A stretch of DNA of 16,486 nt, taken from positions 1 to 16,486 of the forward strand of contig JBARWC010000095.1 of NCBI GenBank assembly GCA_049646585.1, given 5' to 3'. The notes under the pieces are model-generated. The model saw only the letters and a program-made list of their open reading frames with translations. It was not told the DNA's origin and did not search any database. Shown here in pieces: positions 1 through 7,131 of this stretch. Numbering within the stretch: the stretch's first letter is position 1; every line of letters starts with the position of its first letter. The stretch comes from G025836975 sp049646585. GTDB lineage: Bacteria; Pseudomonadota; Gammaproteobacteria; Burkholderiales; Burkholderiaceae_B. Both the position numbers and the translations under genes were made by a program.

Positions 1-1667
1 AACGACCGCACTTCGGAAGCCACCACGGCGAAGCCGCGGCCTTGCTCGCCCGCCCGGGCCGCCTCGACGGCGGCATTCAGGGCCAGGATATTGGTCTGGA
101 AGGCAATGCTGTCGATCACCCCGACGATTTCGCCTATCTTGCCGGAACTGCCTGAAATGCGCTGCATGGTGTCCACGACCTGTGCGACAGCTTGTTCGCC
201 GCGCTGCGCAACCGCCGACGCGCTGGCGGCCAGGGTATTGGCCTGACGCGCATGATCGGTGTTCTGCTTGACCGTCGCGGCAAGCTCTTCCATGCTGGCG
301 GCGGTTTCCTGCAAGGATGCCGCCTGTTCTTCGGTGCGGCTGGACAGGTCGGTGTTGCCCGCGGCGATCTCCGCCGAACCGATATGGATTTCATCGACGC
401 CGGATCGCACGGCGGCAATGGTGCGCGCCAGCGCCTGCTGGGTGCGCTGGACGTTGCTGAACAAGACGTGGACTTCGTTCCTGCTGTGCGGCGGCGCCTG
501 CGGAATGCGGGCCGTCAGATCGCCCTGCCCCAGCTTTTCCATGCCGTCGATGACTTGCCGCACGGGGCGCAAGGTTCTGGCCGCCAGCCACCCCACCAGC
601 AAAGAGATCAGCAAGGTCCCGATCAACATCAAGCCCATCTGGTATGCCAGGTAGATATGGCTTTGCATCAGGAACTCGCCCCTATCGCCCATGCCATACA
701 TCAGCCAGTCCCAGCCTGGCACCGTATCCCAGGCCACGAACCGGTCGCTGGCGGCGTCTCCCGCGCCTAGCCGAACCTGAGCGAAACCGCTGTCGTTCTT
801 GTACAGGGCTTCCAGCGCCGCGACGTCGGCCGGCGGCATCTCGGCACCAAGCGCGGCGCCCGCCTTGCCGCCAACGCCGGCGACCCGCGTCCACCCCTTG
901 CCGTCGGCGCTACGGCGCAGCACGCCCAGAACGCCGTGATCGGCGACCTTGATCTTGCTTATCCAATCAAGCAGGCTGGTGACTTGCTCGTCGACATTCA
1001 CGCGTACGGAAAAGCCACCATAGACCGTGCCGGACTCGTCCTTCAGCGGCTGGATGCTCATGGCATACCACTTTCCGTTGCGCTGCACCACACCGCTATA
1101 GGGCTGGCCGCCGTCCAGGGTTCTGGCCAGCAAGTCGTTGGGCTCGATCGCGCTGCCCAGCCGCACATTGCCCTGCGCATCGCGCAGCAGCGTCGCCGCT
1201 CGCACCCACTTGTTGCCGGAGCGCACGATGACAGCCGGATCGGCTCCGGTGTTTTCATTGATGCGTGTCAGCGTATCAATGTCGCCGTTGACGATGTGGT
1301 CCTCGACCACCAGCAGCGGCACGGCCCCGCCCTCGTCGGTATCGGTCGTGTTGCCGTCCAACACGGGAATGCCGCCCAGCTCGCGCTGCAGGACGGGCAG
1401 GATTTGCTTGCCACGATCACTGGCGCTGGCGAAAACCAGCTCCAGCGACTGGTGCACGCCATGCAGGGCCGAGGTCATCTCGCGCTCCACGGTCTGGACG
1501 GCGGTATCTCGGCTTTGCCAGGCCATGACGGCCGCGATGCCCGCCATGACAAGGACGGTTATGACCGATGTGCTCAGAAACAGTTTGACCGCCAGGGAGC
1601 GCCGCGCGAGCCACCCGCCGCTCGCCGACGCGTCTGCGGAACGAACGCGTGTTGTTGTCTCCATCAT
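1..1667 (-). CDS. Methyl-accepting chemotaxis protein (chemoreceptor), 3' end cut off by window edge
   Basis: Transmembrane chemoreceptor that senses a periplasmic ligand and controls the CheA/CheW kinase complex. The reading frame is open from 1667 to the window edge (555 complete codons), so the C-terminus is missing. After a basic N-terminus there is a membrane segment (about residues 27-49) and a long periplasmic part (about 50-337) resembling a Cache_3-Cache_2 type sensor, which contains GKWYAMSIQPLKDE and YGGFSVRVNVDEQVTSLL. A second membrane segment (about 338-362) and a HAMP domain (about 360-412) follow. The cytoplasmic signalling domain includes DLSSRTEEQAASLQETAAS and the conserved hairpin tip with NILALNAAVEAARAGEQGRG. 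The last visible residues are ASEVRS. Two start codons lie in tandem (1667 and 1664). The Shine-Dalgarno AAGGGG is only 2 nt from the first and 5 nt from the second, so 1664 may be the real start. The ligand cannot be read from the sequence. Confidence 0.95.
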   Translation of the reverse strand, partial: MMETTTRVRSADASASGGWLARRSLAVKLFLSTSVITVLVMAGIAAVMAWQSRDTAVQTVEREMTSALHGVHQSLELVFASASDRGKQILPVLQRELGGIPVLDGNTTDTDEGGAVPLLVVEDHIVNGDIDTLTRINENTGADPAVIVRSGNKWVRAATLLRDAQGNVRLGSAIEPNDLLARTLDGGQPYSGVVQRNGKWYAMSIQPLKDESGTVYGGFSVRVNVDEQVTSLLDWISKIKVADHGVLGVLRRSADGKGWTRVAGVGGKAGAALGAEMPPADVAALEALYKNDSGFAQVRLGAGDAASDRFVAWDTVPGWDWLMYGMGDRGEFLMQSHIYLAYQMGLMLIGTLLISLLVGWLAARTLRPVRQVIDGMEKLGQGDLTARIPQAPPHSRNEVHVLFSNVQRTQQALARTIAAVRSGVDEIHIGSAEIAAGNTDLSSRTEEQAASLQETAASMEELAATVKQNTDHARQANTLAASASAVAQRGEQAVAQVVDTMQRISGSSGKIGEIVGVIDSIAFQTNILALNAAVEAARAGEQGRGFAVVASEVRS

Positions 1668-1668
1668 G

Positions 1669-1710
1669 ACCCCTTATTTTCGTAGCCTACGTTTCTTTCT
1701 TATAAGGGGT
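1669..1710 (-). repeat. 9-bp perfect inverted repeat over the chemoreceptor ribosome binding site
   Basis: ACCCCTTAT (1669-1677) and ATAAGGGGT (1702-1710) are perfect reverse complements separated by 24 nt. The start-proximal arm contains the whole Shine-Dalgarno sequence AAGGGG. A smaller hairpin, CGTAGCCTACG, lies in the loop. In a transcript that begins upstream of 1710 this structure would hide the ribosome binding site. In one that begins just after the candidate sigma-28 box it would be mostly absent. Confidence 0.5.
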
Positions 1711-1736
1711 TAACGTCCGGAAACGGTGGGTCTTTA
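1710..1736 (-). promoter_or_regulatory. Candidate sigma-28 (FliA) promoter of the chemoreceptor gene
   Basis: Read on the minus strand, TAAAGACC (1736-1729) is followed by exactly 11 nt and then GACGTTAA (1717-1710). The enterobacterial FliA consensus is TAAAGTTT-N11-GCCGATAA. The match is 5 of 8 in the first box, 6 of 8 in the second, with the canonical spacer. It lies about 43 nt upstream of the chemoreceptor start, a class of gene that is commonly sigma-28 dependent. The assignment is pattern-based. Confidence 0.5.
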
Positions 1737-1766
1737 TGGCTGCGGCCTAAGGGCTTTCCCGCAGGC

Positions 1767-1800
1767 CGGGTCCGGATAGGCCGTGCCGCATCCGGACCCG
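1767..1800 (-). terminator. Strong stem-loop between the DUF945 gene and the chemoreceptor gene, no U tract
   Basis: CGGGTCCGGAT (1767-1777) and ATCCGGACCCG (1790-1800) form a perfect 11-bp GC-rich stem with a 12-nt loop, starting 46 nt downstream of the DUF945 stop codon. No T run follows on the minus strand, so it is not a textbook intrinsic terminator. It may still separate the upstream gene from the chemoreceptor promoter or protect the 3' end of the message. Confidence 0.45.
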
Positions 1801-1845
1801 ACCCGAGGGCCGGCCCGGAAAACGGCGCGACGGCCGGAAGAATGC

Positions 1846-3276
1846 CTACATGGCGACGCCCAGTACGCGCTGCATGAACTCGGTCACAGACATCGCCTGT
1901 CCATTGACCGTAACGCTGTTGTTCTCGTACAAGAGCGAGGCGGCCGTCGTATCGCCCTCGACCTTGACCAGGCCCGCACGCTGCAAACGCGCCATGTATT
2001 GGTCATAGATCATGGTTCCCATCATTTCCATCTGCATGCGCTGCTGAGGATCTGCCTGAGCCTGCCCGAAGGCGCGGATGATCATGGGCTTGGCCAGGCT
2101 GAAATCCAGCCGTACCTGCTTCAAGGCCTGGGACAGCAAGACATCGGCGCTGGCCTTGTCGTCATCGGTCGGCCGGGTAAGATCGACCAGCAAGCTGGCC
2201 TTGCTTTGCCCGTCGGCGTTTTTCCAAAGCAATTCATCGACAGCGACCGATGGGTTGCCGGCCAGGACAGCTTTCAGTTTTTCCAGCAGCACGCGCTCTT
2301 CGTCGTCGGTAAGGACCAGGTCCTGATCGTCCCCGCCGCGCTTGGCCTGGATGGCGTCATACTCTTTGGCCAGGGCGGTCAGCGCCGCCAGGTCGAGGCG
2401 GCTGGCCCTGACGCCCAGGGACAGGCTGCCCAGGTCCATGGGGCCCACCGCAACGCGGCCGAAGTCGTAGCGCAGCGAGCCATCCAGCATGTCGCCGGTC
2501 TGGACGTTGTCCAGCTTGACGGCCAGCTTTTCAACGGCAAGCGCGTCGTTCCCGGCTTCGGTCATGGTAAAGGAGTCGACCGTGGCGCTGCTTTGCGCAC
2601 GCATGACATCCCCCTCGGCCACCTCGGTGCTGCTGTCCACGCGGATGTTCTTGATGCTCAGGTTCTCGCCCGCCTGCGCATCGGCCAGCGAAAAGGAATC
2701 GAACTGCCCGGCGGCCGAGCCGGCCTTGAAATTCTTGCTGAAATCGACGTTTATGGTGCCGCCGCTGAAACTGAGCGTGCTGCCGTCCTCGACGAGTTCA
2801 GTGGGCCGGAAGGTCCAGACGGAATTCCCGCTGCCGCCAAAGCCCACCCGCGTGTTCACCGTCAGGGGCGATGCGCCTTTCTGACTGCCCACCCAAGCCT
2901 GGGTGGCGGGCGTGGCGACGAGCTCCGCCCGGCTATAGGCCAGCAAGGGTGCCAGATGGCCTTCTTGCAGGGCGCCCAGGGGGAAGGGGCCGTGCTGCAA
3001 ATGATCGCGCATGGAAAGATCCACCAACTTGCCGTCGGGGTCCTTCATGGTTACGGTATAGAGGACATCAGAGGAAAAGAAACGGCGCTGGTAGTCGGCA
3101 ATACCGACTTTTACCGTGTCCGCATCCGGCCCCAGATACTGCGCCAGGCGCTCGTTGGCCTGCACCACGGCGTCCTCGATGGTTTTCTGCGCTTCTTTTC
3201 CCACGTACCACGTAGCGCCCAGATAGGCGGCACCCAGCACCACCACGACGCCGATAAGCCCTGTACTCTTCTTCAT
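1846..3276 (-). CDS. DUF945 / YdgA-like envelope protein
   Basis: Predicted 476-residue protein anchored by one N-terminal membrane helix (about residues 5-22, after MKKSTG), with the rest probably periplasmic. Length and layout fit the DUF945 (YdgA-like) family, whose members are about 450-510 residues and whose molecular function is not firmly known. A family-like stretch is DHLQHGPFPLGALQEGHLAP at about residues 91-110. The remainder is rich in beta-strand-like repeats and Asp/Ser/Gly. A longer open frame extends upstream to 3384, but the ATG at 3276 is chosen because AGGGTGA lies a few bases upstream and the hydrophobic anchor begins right after it. It is divergent from the isomerase gene at 3500 and followed on the same strand by a stem-loop and then the chemoreceptor. 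Family call is fairly sure; the role is unknown. Confidence 0.85.
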   Translation of the reverse strand: MKKSTGLIGVVVVLGAAYLGATWYVGKEAQKTIEDAVVQANERLAQYLGPDADTVKVGIADYQRRFFSSDVLYTVTMKDPDGKLVDLSMRDHLQHGPFPLGALQEGHLAPLLAYSRAELVATPATQAWVGSQKGASPLTVNTRVGFGGSGNSVWTFRPTELVEDGSTLSFSGGTINVDFSKNFKAGSAAGQFDSFSLADAQAGENLSIKNIRVDSSTEVAEGDVMRAQSSATVDSFTMTEAGNDALAVEKLAVKLDNVQTGDMLDGSLRYDFGRVAVGPMDLGSLSLGVRASRLDLAALTALAKEYDAIQAKRGGDDQDLVLTDDEERVLLEKLKAVLAGNPSVAVDELLWKNADGQSKASLLVDLTRPTDDDKASADVLLSQALKQVRLDFSLAKPMIIRAFGQAQADPQQRMQMEMMGTMIYDQYMARLQRAGLVKVEGDTTAASLLYENNSVTVNGQAMSVTEFMQRVLGVAM

Positions 3277-3420
3277 GTTCACCCTGTTTGCTGAAAATCG
3301 ATCCCACGCGTCTTGGACAAGCTTGCGCATGCGGCGCCGAAGCTGTTTGCAGGCATACTGTCCATCAATCGACGCACCAGACATTTAAACATGAAAGCAC
3401 GTCGGCAAAATGGTCATTGC

Positions 3421-3449
3421 ATTGCGCGCGGGGCGAAACCTGCCTACCA
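3421..3449 (+). promoter_or_regulatory. Weak sigma-70-like promoter candidate for the isomerase gene
   Basis: A TTGCGC box near 3421, a 17-nt spacer and TACCAT as -10 give a weak match (3 of 6 and 4 of 6) about 50 nt before the ATG at 3500. The 223-bp region 3277-3499 must hold divergent promoters for this gene and the DUF945 gene. Nothing stronger was seen in it. Confidence 0.25.
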
Positions 3450-3499
3450 TACGACGCAGGCCGACGCAGCGCCGAAACCGAGCAGGGAAAACATCCAAC

Positions 3500-4099
3500 A
3501 TGAGCGCGAACTTCCAATTTTATTTTGATTTTTCATCGCCTTACGGCTATCTTGCCAGCACGCAAATCGAAGCGCTGGCCGCCGAGTTCGGCCGCCGTGT
3601 GGACTGGCACCCCATCTTGCTGGGCCCCATGTTCAAGGCCATGAACTCGGCGCCGCTGGTGGATATCCCTCTCAAGGGGAAGTACGCGCTACATGACTTC
3701 GAACGCAGTGCAAAGCTGTTCGGCATCCCCTACGTCCAGCCCAAGGCCTTTCCCATAGGCACAGTGGCGGCCGCGCGCGCCGTTCTGTATGTGCAGGACA
3801 AGGCGCCCGACAAGGCCGCGGGCTTCATCAAGCGGCTGTATCGCGCCTATTTTGCGCAGCAGCGCGACATCAGCGATGCCGGCGTTGTGCTGGACCTGGC
3901 AACGCAAGAAGGCTTGGACGCATCGGATCTTGCCCAAGGCATGGTCCGGGAAGACATCAAGGACAAGCTGAAGAAATCAGTGGCCCAGGCCATGGAGCGG
4001 GGCGTATTCGGCTCGCCTTTCGTATTCGTCGACGACGAGCCGTTCTGGGGCTTCGACCGATTCGATCATATCCACAGATGGCTGCGCAGCCGGCCATGA
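3500..4099 (+). CDS. 2-hydroxychromene-2-carboxylate isomerase-like protein (DsbA-fold, kappa-GST type)
   Basis: 199-residue cytoplasmic thioredoxin-fold protein. In naphthalene degradation this family interconverts 2-hydroxychromene-2-carboxylate and trans-o-hydroxybenzylidenepyruvate using glutathione; many homologues have unknown substrates. The active-site segment near the N-terminus is FDFSSPYGYLAS, where Ser13-Pro replaces the CxxC of DsbA, as expected for this family. The C-terminal part carries the cis-proline loop GVFGSPFVFVDDEPFWGFDR (about residues 166-185). Length matches the family (about 200). An open frame extends upstream to 3410, but the ATG at 3500 begins right before the first beta strand and has AGGGA 11 nt upstream. 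No naphthalene-catabolic genes are nearby, so a general glutathione-dependent isomerase or detoxification role is as likely. Confidence 0.85.
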   Translation: MSANFQFYFDFSSPYGYLASTQIEALAAEFGRRVDWHPILLGPMFKAMNSAPLVDIPLKGKYALHDFERSAKLFGIPYVQPKAFPIGTVAAARAVLYVQDKAPDKAAGFIKRLYRAYFAQQRDISDAGVVLDLATQEGLDASDLAQGMVREDIKDKLKKSVAQAMERGVFGSPFVFVDDEPFWGFDRFDHIHRWLRSRP

Positions 4100-4106
4100 A
4101 CACGCT

Positions 4107-4155
4107 GCGGGCGGCCGGGCAAGCGGCTTGCAGCTTGGTGCGCCGCCCCGCCCGC
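4107..4155. terminator. Possible nested stem-loop between convergent genes
   Basis: The 73-bp gap between the isomerase gene and maiA, which converge, contains an outer pair GCGGGCGG (4107-4114) / CCGCCCGC (4148-4155) and an inner hairpin GCAAGCGGCTTGC (4119-4131). There is no U run on either side. It could act as a bidirectional transcription barrier, but local GC richness makes chance pairing easy. Confidence 0.25.
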
Positions 4156-4172
4156 GGACCTGCGCCGGACGG

Positions 4173-4817
4173 CTATTCGCTGTCGGGCTGATTGGCTGGC
4201 GCCGCCCGCTGAAAAGCGTCGATGCCGGCGCATGCGGCGTCTATGCGCACGATGGTCGGGTAGGCGCTTTCATCGCAGCCGAAGCGCCGCGCATTGAACA
4301 ACTGGGGCACCAGGCACAGGTCGGCGAAAGTGGGCTGGTCGCCATGGCAAAAACGGCCGGTCCTGGGGCTGGCGGCCAGCATGGCTTCCACGGCGGACAG
4401 GCCTTGCGCTATCCAATGCCTGTACCACTCGTTCTTGGCTTCCTCGCCCACAGCCATCTGGTGCTTCAGGTACTTGAGCACGCGCAGGTTGTTCAGGGGG
4501 TGGATGTCGCAAGCGATGGTTTGGGCAATGGCGCGCACGCGCGCGCGCCCTTGGGCATCGGCCGGCAGCAAAGCCGGCGCCGGGTGGGTTTCTTCCAGGT
4601 ATTCCAGGATGGCCATGGACTGGCCCACCGCCAGATCGCCATCGACCAGCGTAGGCACCAGCGCGGTGGGGTTCAGCGTACGATAGTCATCCGACAACTG
4701 CTGCCCGCCGTCTTTCAGCAAGTGCACAGGCACCGTCTCGTAGGCCAGGCCCTTCAGGTTCAGGGCGATGCGCACGCGGTAGGCGGCGGAACTGCGGAAG
4801 TAGCTGTACAGCTTCAT
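4173..4817 (-). CDS. maiA: Maleylacetoacetate isomerase-type zeta-class glutathione S-transferase
   Basis: 214-residue cytoplasmic enzyme. MaiA uses glutathione to isomerise maleylacetoacetate to fumarylacetoacetate in tyrosine/homogentisate breakdown; relatives act on maleylpyruvate in gentisate breakdown. The zeta signature is near the N-terminus as SSAAYRVRIALNLKG (residues 9-23), with the serine pair kept and the usual SSCS cysteine replaced by Ala. The glutathione-site helix is QSMAILEYLEE, and the C-terminal helical domain has CDIHPLNNLRVLKYL and GDQPTFADLCLVPQLFNARR. The ATG at 4817 overlaps the ispH stop codon by 4 nt (ATGA), and AAGGA lies about 9 nt upstream inside ispH, so translation is probably coupled. 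No other homogentisate genes are in the window. The exact substrate is inferred from family only. Confidence 0.9.
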   Translation of the reverse strand: MKLYSYFRSSAAYRVRIALNLKGLAYETVPVHLLKDGGQQLSDDYRTLNPTALVPTLVDGDLAVGQSMAILEYLEETHPAPALLPADAQGRARVRAIAQTIACDIHPLNNLRVLKYLKHQMAVGEEAKNEWYRHWIAQGLSAVEAMLAASPRTGRFCHGDQPTFADLCLVPQLFNARRFGCDESAYPTIVRIDAACAGIDAFQRAAPANQPDSE

Positions 4818-5782
4818 GGCGTGTCCTTGATTTTTCTGGAAAGCTCTTTGGGTAGCGGGAAGGAGACATTCTCGGGCGCGCCGTCCAGCGCGCGCACCGA
4901 AGCCGCGCCCAATTCCTTGAGGCGCGCAATCACCTGCTGCACCAGCACCTCGGGCGCCGACGCGCCGGCGGTGACGCCGACGCGCTTGGCCCGGGCCACC
5001 CAGGCGGGGTCTATCATGTCGGGGGTATCGATCAGGTGGGCTTCCGCGCCCTTGCGCTCGGCCACTTCGCGCAAGCGGTTGGAGTTGGAACTGTTCGGGC
5101 TGCCCACGACCAGGACCAGATCGCATTGGGGCGCCATGATCTTGACGGCATCCTGGCGATTTTGCGTGGCGTAGCAGATATCGCTTTTCTTGGGCTCGAC
5201 GATGGACGGAAACCGCGTGCGCAGCGCCTGGGCCACCACCGCCGCATCGTCGACCGACAAGGTCGTCTGGGTGACGAAGGCCAGGTTGTCCGGATCGCGC
5301 ACCTGCAGGGCGGCCACGTCTTCGGGCGTTTCGACCAGGTAGATGCCCGCGTCGGCCTGGCCCAGCGTGCCTTCGACCTCCGGGTGGCCCTTGTGGCCTA
5401 TCATGATGATCTCGCGCCCCGCCGCCCGCATGCGCGCCACTTCGATATGCACCTTGGTCACCAGAGGGCAGGTGGCGTCGAACACCTTAAGGCCCATTTT
5501 CTCGGCCTCCGCACGCACCGCCTTGGCCACGCCGTGCGCGGAAAACACCACGATGGCCCCGGCCGGAGCCTCGTGCAGCTCGTCGATGAAGATGGCGCCC
5601 TTTTGTTTCAAGTCCTGGACCACGTAGCGGTTATGGACGATTTCATGCCTGACATAGATGGGCGCGCCATGCAGTTCCAGCGCCCTTTCGACGATATCGA
5701 TGGCGCGATCGACGCCGGCGCAAAAGCCCCTGGGCTGCGCCAGCACGACTTCCATGCCATCCTGCGGACTATGCTCAGGCAT
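4814..5782 (-). CDS. ispH: 4-hydroxy-3-methylbut-2-enyl diphosphate reductase (IspH/LytB)
   Basis: Iron-sulfur enzyme that makes isopentenyl and dimethylallyl diphosphate from HMBPP, the last step of the MEP isoprenoid pathway. The 322-residue length fits. The three cysteines that bind the cluster are C21 in PRGFCAGVDRAI, C105 in DATCPLVTKVH and C203 in SDICYATQNRQ. Substrate-site residues are also present: H50 (EIVHNRYVV), H83 (SAHGV), the GHPEVEGT loop at 132-139 with H133 and E135, TQTT at 171-174 and SSNSNRL at 231-237. The ATG overlaps the last base of the fkpB stop codon (TAATG). A second Met at residue 10 is possible but less well placed. fkpB followed by ispH is a common gene order in proteobacteria. 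Probably essential. Confidence 0.98.
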   Translation of the reverse strand: MPEHSPQDGMEVVLAQPRGFCAGVDRAIDIVERALELHGAPIYVRHEIVHNRYVVQDLKQKGAIFIDELHEAPAGAIVVFSAHGVAKAVRAEAEKMGLKVFDATCPLVTKVHIEVARMRAAGREIIMIGHKGHPEVEGTLGQADAGIYLVETPEDVAALQVRDPDNLAFVTQTTLSVDDAAVVAQALRTRFPSIVEPKKSDICYATQNRQDAVKIMAPQCDLVLVVGSPNSSNSNRLREVAERKGAEAHLIDTPDMIDPAWVARAKRVGVTAGASAPEVLVQQVIARLKELGAASVRALDGAPENVSFPLPKELSRKIKDTP

Positions 5783-6258
5783 TACAGAACCCCCAGCAGA
5801 GAAACCTCGATGCGCAGATCCGCCCCCGCCAGAGGGTGGTTGAAATCGAACAGCACGGCGTCGTCGCCGAATTGTTTCAGGACGCCCGAATAGCGCCCGC
5901 CGTTGGGCGCCGTGAATTCGACCATGTCGCCGGGTTCAAATTCGTGATCGGGATCGGCATGCTGGGCCATCATGCCGCGCGACACCCATTGCAGCAGATC
6001 CGGATTGCGGTCGCCATAAGCGTCCGTGGCGGGCAGGTCGAAAGAAAAGCGCGTGCCTTCTTCACGCCCCAGCAGGCCTTCCTCCATGCCGGGCGCCCAT
6101 TGGCCGGCACCCATTTGCAGGGTTGCGGGCCGACCATCGAACGTGTCGGCAAAAACAGAACCCGCCGCCGGGCCGGACCTGAGCTCGATACGGTAATGCA
6201 GGGTCAGGTAGGAATCAGGGCGAACGGCGGCGTTCGCGGATGCGGGGGTAGAAGTCAA
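5782..6258 (-). CDS. fkpB: FKBP-type peptidyl-prolyl cis-trans isomerase, SlpA/FkpB type
   Basis: 158-residue cytoplasmic proline isomerase and chaperone of the SlyD/SlpA branch. Core motifs are DTFDGRPATLQMGAGQWAPG (about residues 38-57), MEEGLLG, AYGDRNPDLLQWVSRG (about 80-95) with the insert-in-flap domain after it, and the closing strand FDFNHPLAGADLRIEVSLLG. The start is TTG at 6258: an in-frame TGA lies three codons upstream, GGTGA sits 6 nt before the TTG, and the next in-frame Met is residue 49, inside the fold. It begins a unit with ispH and maiA, whose joints overlap by 1 and 4 nt. It may help fold or mature neighbouring products, but that is inference. Confidence 0.95.
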   Translation of the reverse strand: MTSTPASANAAVRPDSYLTLHYRIELRSGPAAGSVFADTFDGRPATLQMGAGQWAPGMEEGLLGREEGTRFSFDLPATDAYGDRNPDLLQWVSRGMMAQHADPDHEFEPGDMVEFTAPNGGRYSGVLKQFGDDAVLFDFNHPLAGADLRIEVSLLGVL

Positions 6259-6368
6259 AATCTGTCACCGTAAAGAAATGTGGCTATTGCCTCATTTTAG
6301 CCTCTCGGTAAAAGCCTGCCTGGACAAAACCCCGCCGCCAGGCGGAACAGAAGGCTGAAATCTGTCAC
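6258..6368 (+). repeat. 11-bp direct repeat AAATCTGTCAC spaced exactly 100 bp
   Basis: AAATCTGTCAC occurs at 6258-6268 and again at 6358-6368 in the fkpB/radC intergenic region. On the minus strand the first copy covers the fkpB ribosome binding site and the first base of the TTG start. The second is upstream of the candidate -10 box. It may be a trace of local duplication or paired protein sites. Confidence 0.4.
6294..6299 (-). promoter_or_regulatory. Candidate -10 box for the fkpB-ispH-maiA unit
   Basis: On the minus strand TAAAAT (6299-6294, 5 of 6 to the consensus) lies about 36 nt upstream of the fkpB start. It sits inside a small inverted repeat, GGCTA (6282-6286) and TAGCC (6298-6302). 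No good -35 box is found at 16-18 nt, so the element is tentative. Confidence 0.3.
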
Positions 6369-6412
6369 GCTGGAGGGCGACTCCATAACCAGGACCGCCC
6401 CCCCTGCCCGCC

Positions 6413-7090
6413 ATGACACAATACTCGATCGAACCCCGCGCCGAACGCCCACGCGAGCGCCTGCTGGCCCACGGCGCCCACGTCCTGACCTCAGCCGAGC
6501 TGCTGGCCATTATCCTGCGCACGGGGATCAAAGGCCGCGACGCCGTCAGCCTGGGGCGCGACCTGATAGAACGCTTCAGGGGCCTGCGCGCCCTGCTGTC
6601 CGCCGACGCGCAAACCCTGCTGGCCATGCCCGGGCTGGGCACGGCCAAGGCCTGCGAGCTTCTCGCCATCAACGAACTAAGCCGCCGCGCACTGGAAGAA
6701 GACCTGAAAGCCGGCCAGGCGCTGGACCAGCCGCAGCGGGTCAAGCATTACTGCACCGCCACGCTGGGCCATCTGCACGTCGAGCACTGCATGGCGCTAT
6801 ACCTGGACAGCCAGTTCCGCCTGATCGTCGCCGAGGAAGTCTCCCGCGGCACCCTGACCCAGGCTTCGGTATACCCACGCGAAGTCATCAAGGCGGGCCT
6901 GCGGCATCACGCGGCGGCGCTCATACTCGCCCACAACCACCCATCGGGCATAAGCGAACCCAGCGAGGCCGACCTGGCCCTTACCCGCCATCTGAAGAAC
7001 GCCCTGGCCCTGGTGGACATACGCTTGCTGGACCACCTGATCGTCACCCCGACCGGAGCCGTATCGCTGGCCGAGCGGGGGCAAATCTGA
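6413..7090 (+). CDS. radC: RadC family JAB/MPN-domain protein (UPF0758)
   Basis: 225-residue protein of the RadC family. The name comes from an old repair phenotype, later questioned; the molecular role of housekeeping copies is uncertain. The N-terminal part has ERPRERLL and a helix-hairpin-helix-like stretch AMPGLGTAKACELLA (about residues 71-85). The C-terminal JAB/MPN+ metal site is complete: E124 (LHVEHCMALYLD), HNHPSG with H174 and H176, and S184 and D187 in SEPSEAD, which form the JAMM zinc motif. The family is about 220-230 residues long, so it is full length. No good ribosome binding site stands before the ATG. It diverges from fkpB and converges with the IclR gene, with 41 bp between their ends and no clear terminator. 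Confidence 0.95.
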   Translation: MTQYSIEPRAERPRERLLAHGAHVLTSAELLAIILRTGIKGRDAVSLGRDLIERFRGLRALLSADAQTLLAMPGLGTAKACELLAINELSRRALEEDLKAGQALDQPQRVKHYCTATLGHLHVEHCMALYLDSQFRLIVAEEVSRGTLTQASVYPREVIKAGLRHHAAALILAHNHPSGISEPSEADLALTRHLKNALALVDIRLLDHLIVTPTGAVSLAERGQI

Positions 7091-7131
7091 AACTTTGCCC
7101 TGACGGCGCCATGCCCGGCTTGCCTTCCGCC

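Noticed and set aside
192..770. 192-codon plus-strand open frame in the chemoreceptor region
   Set aside because: The minus strand reads as an unbroken chemoreceptor with HAMP and signalling domains, so this is an antisense shadow.
1783..3294. 503-codon open frame on the plus strand opposite the DUF945 gene
   Set aside because: Low-complexity His/Gln/Gly-rich product with no family features. It is a high-GC antisense shadow of a gene with a clear membrane anchor and ribosome site.
4128..5174. 348-codon plus-strand open frame across maiA and ispH
   Set aside because: It crosses two recognised minus-strand genes and gives a featureless Gly/Gln/His-rich product.
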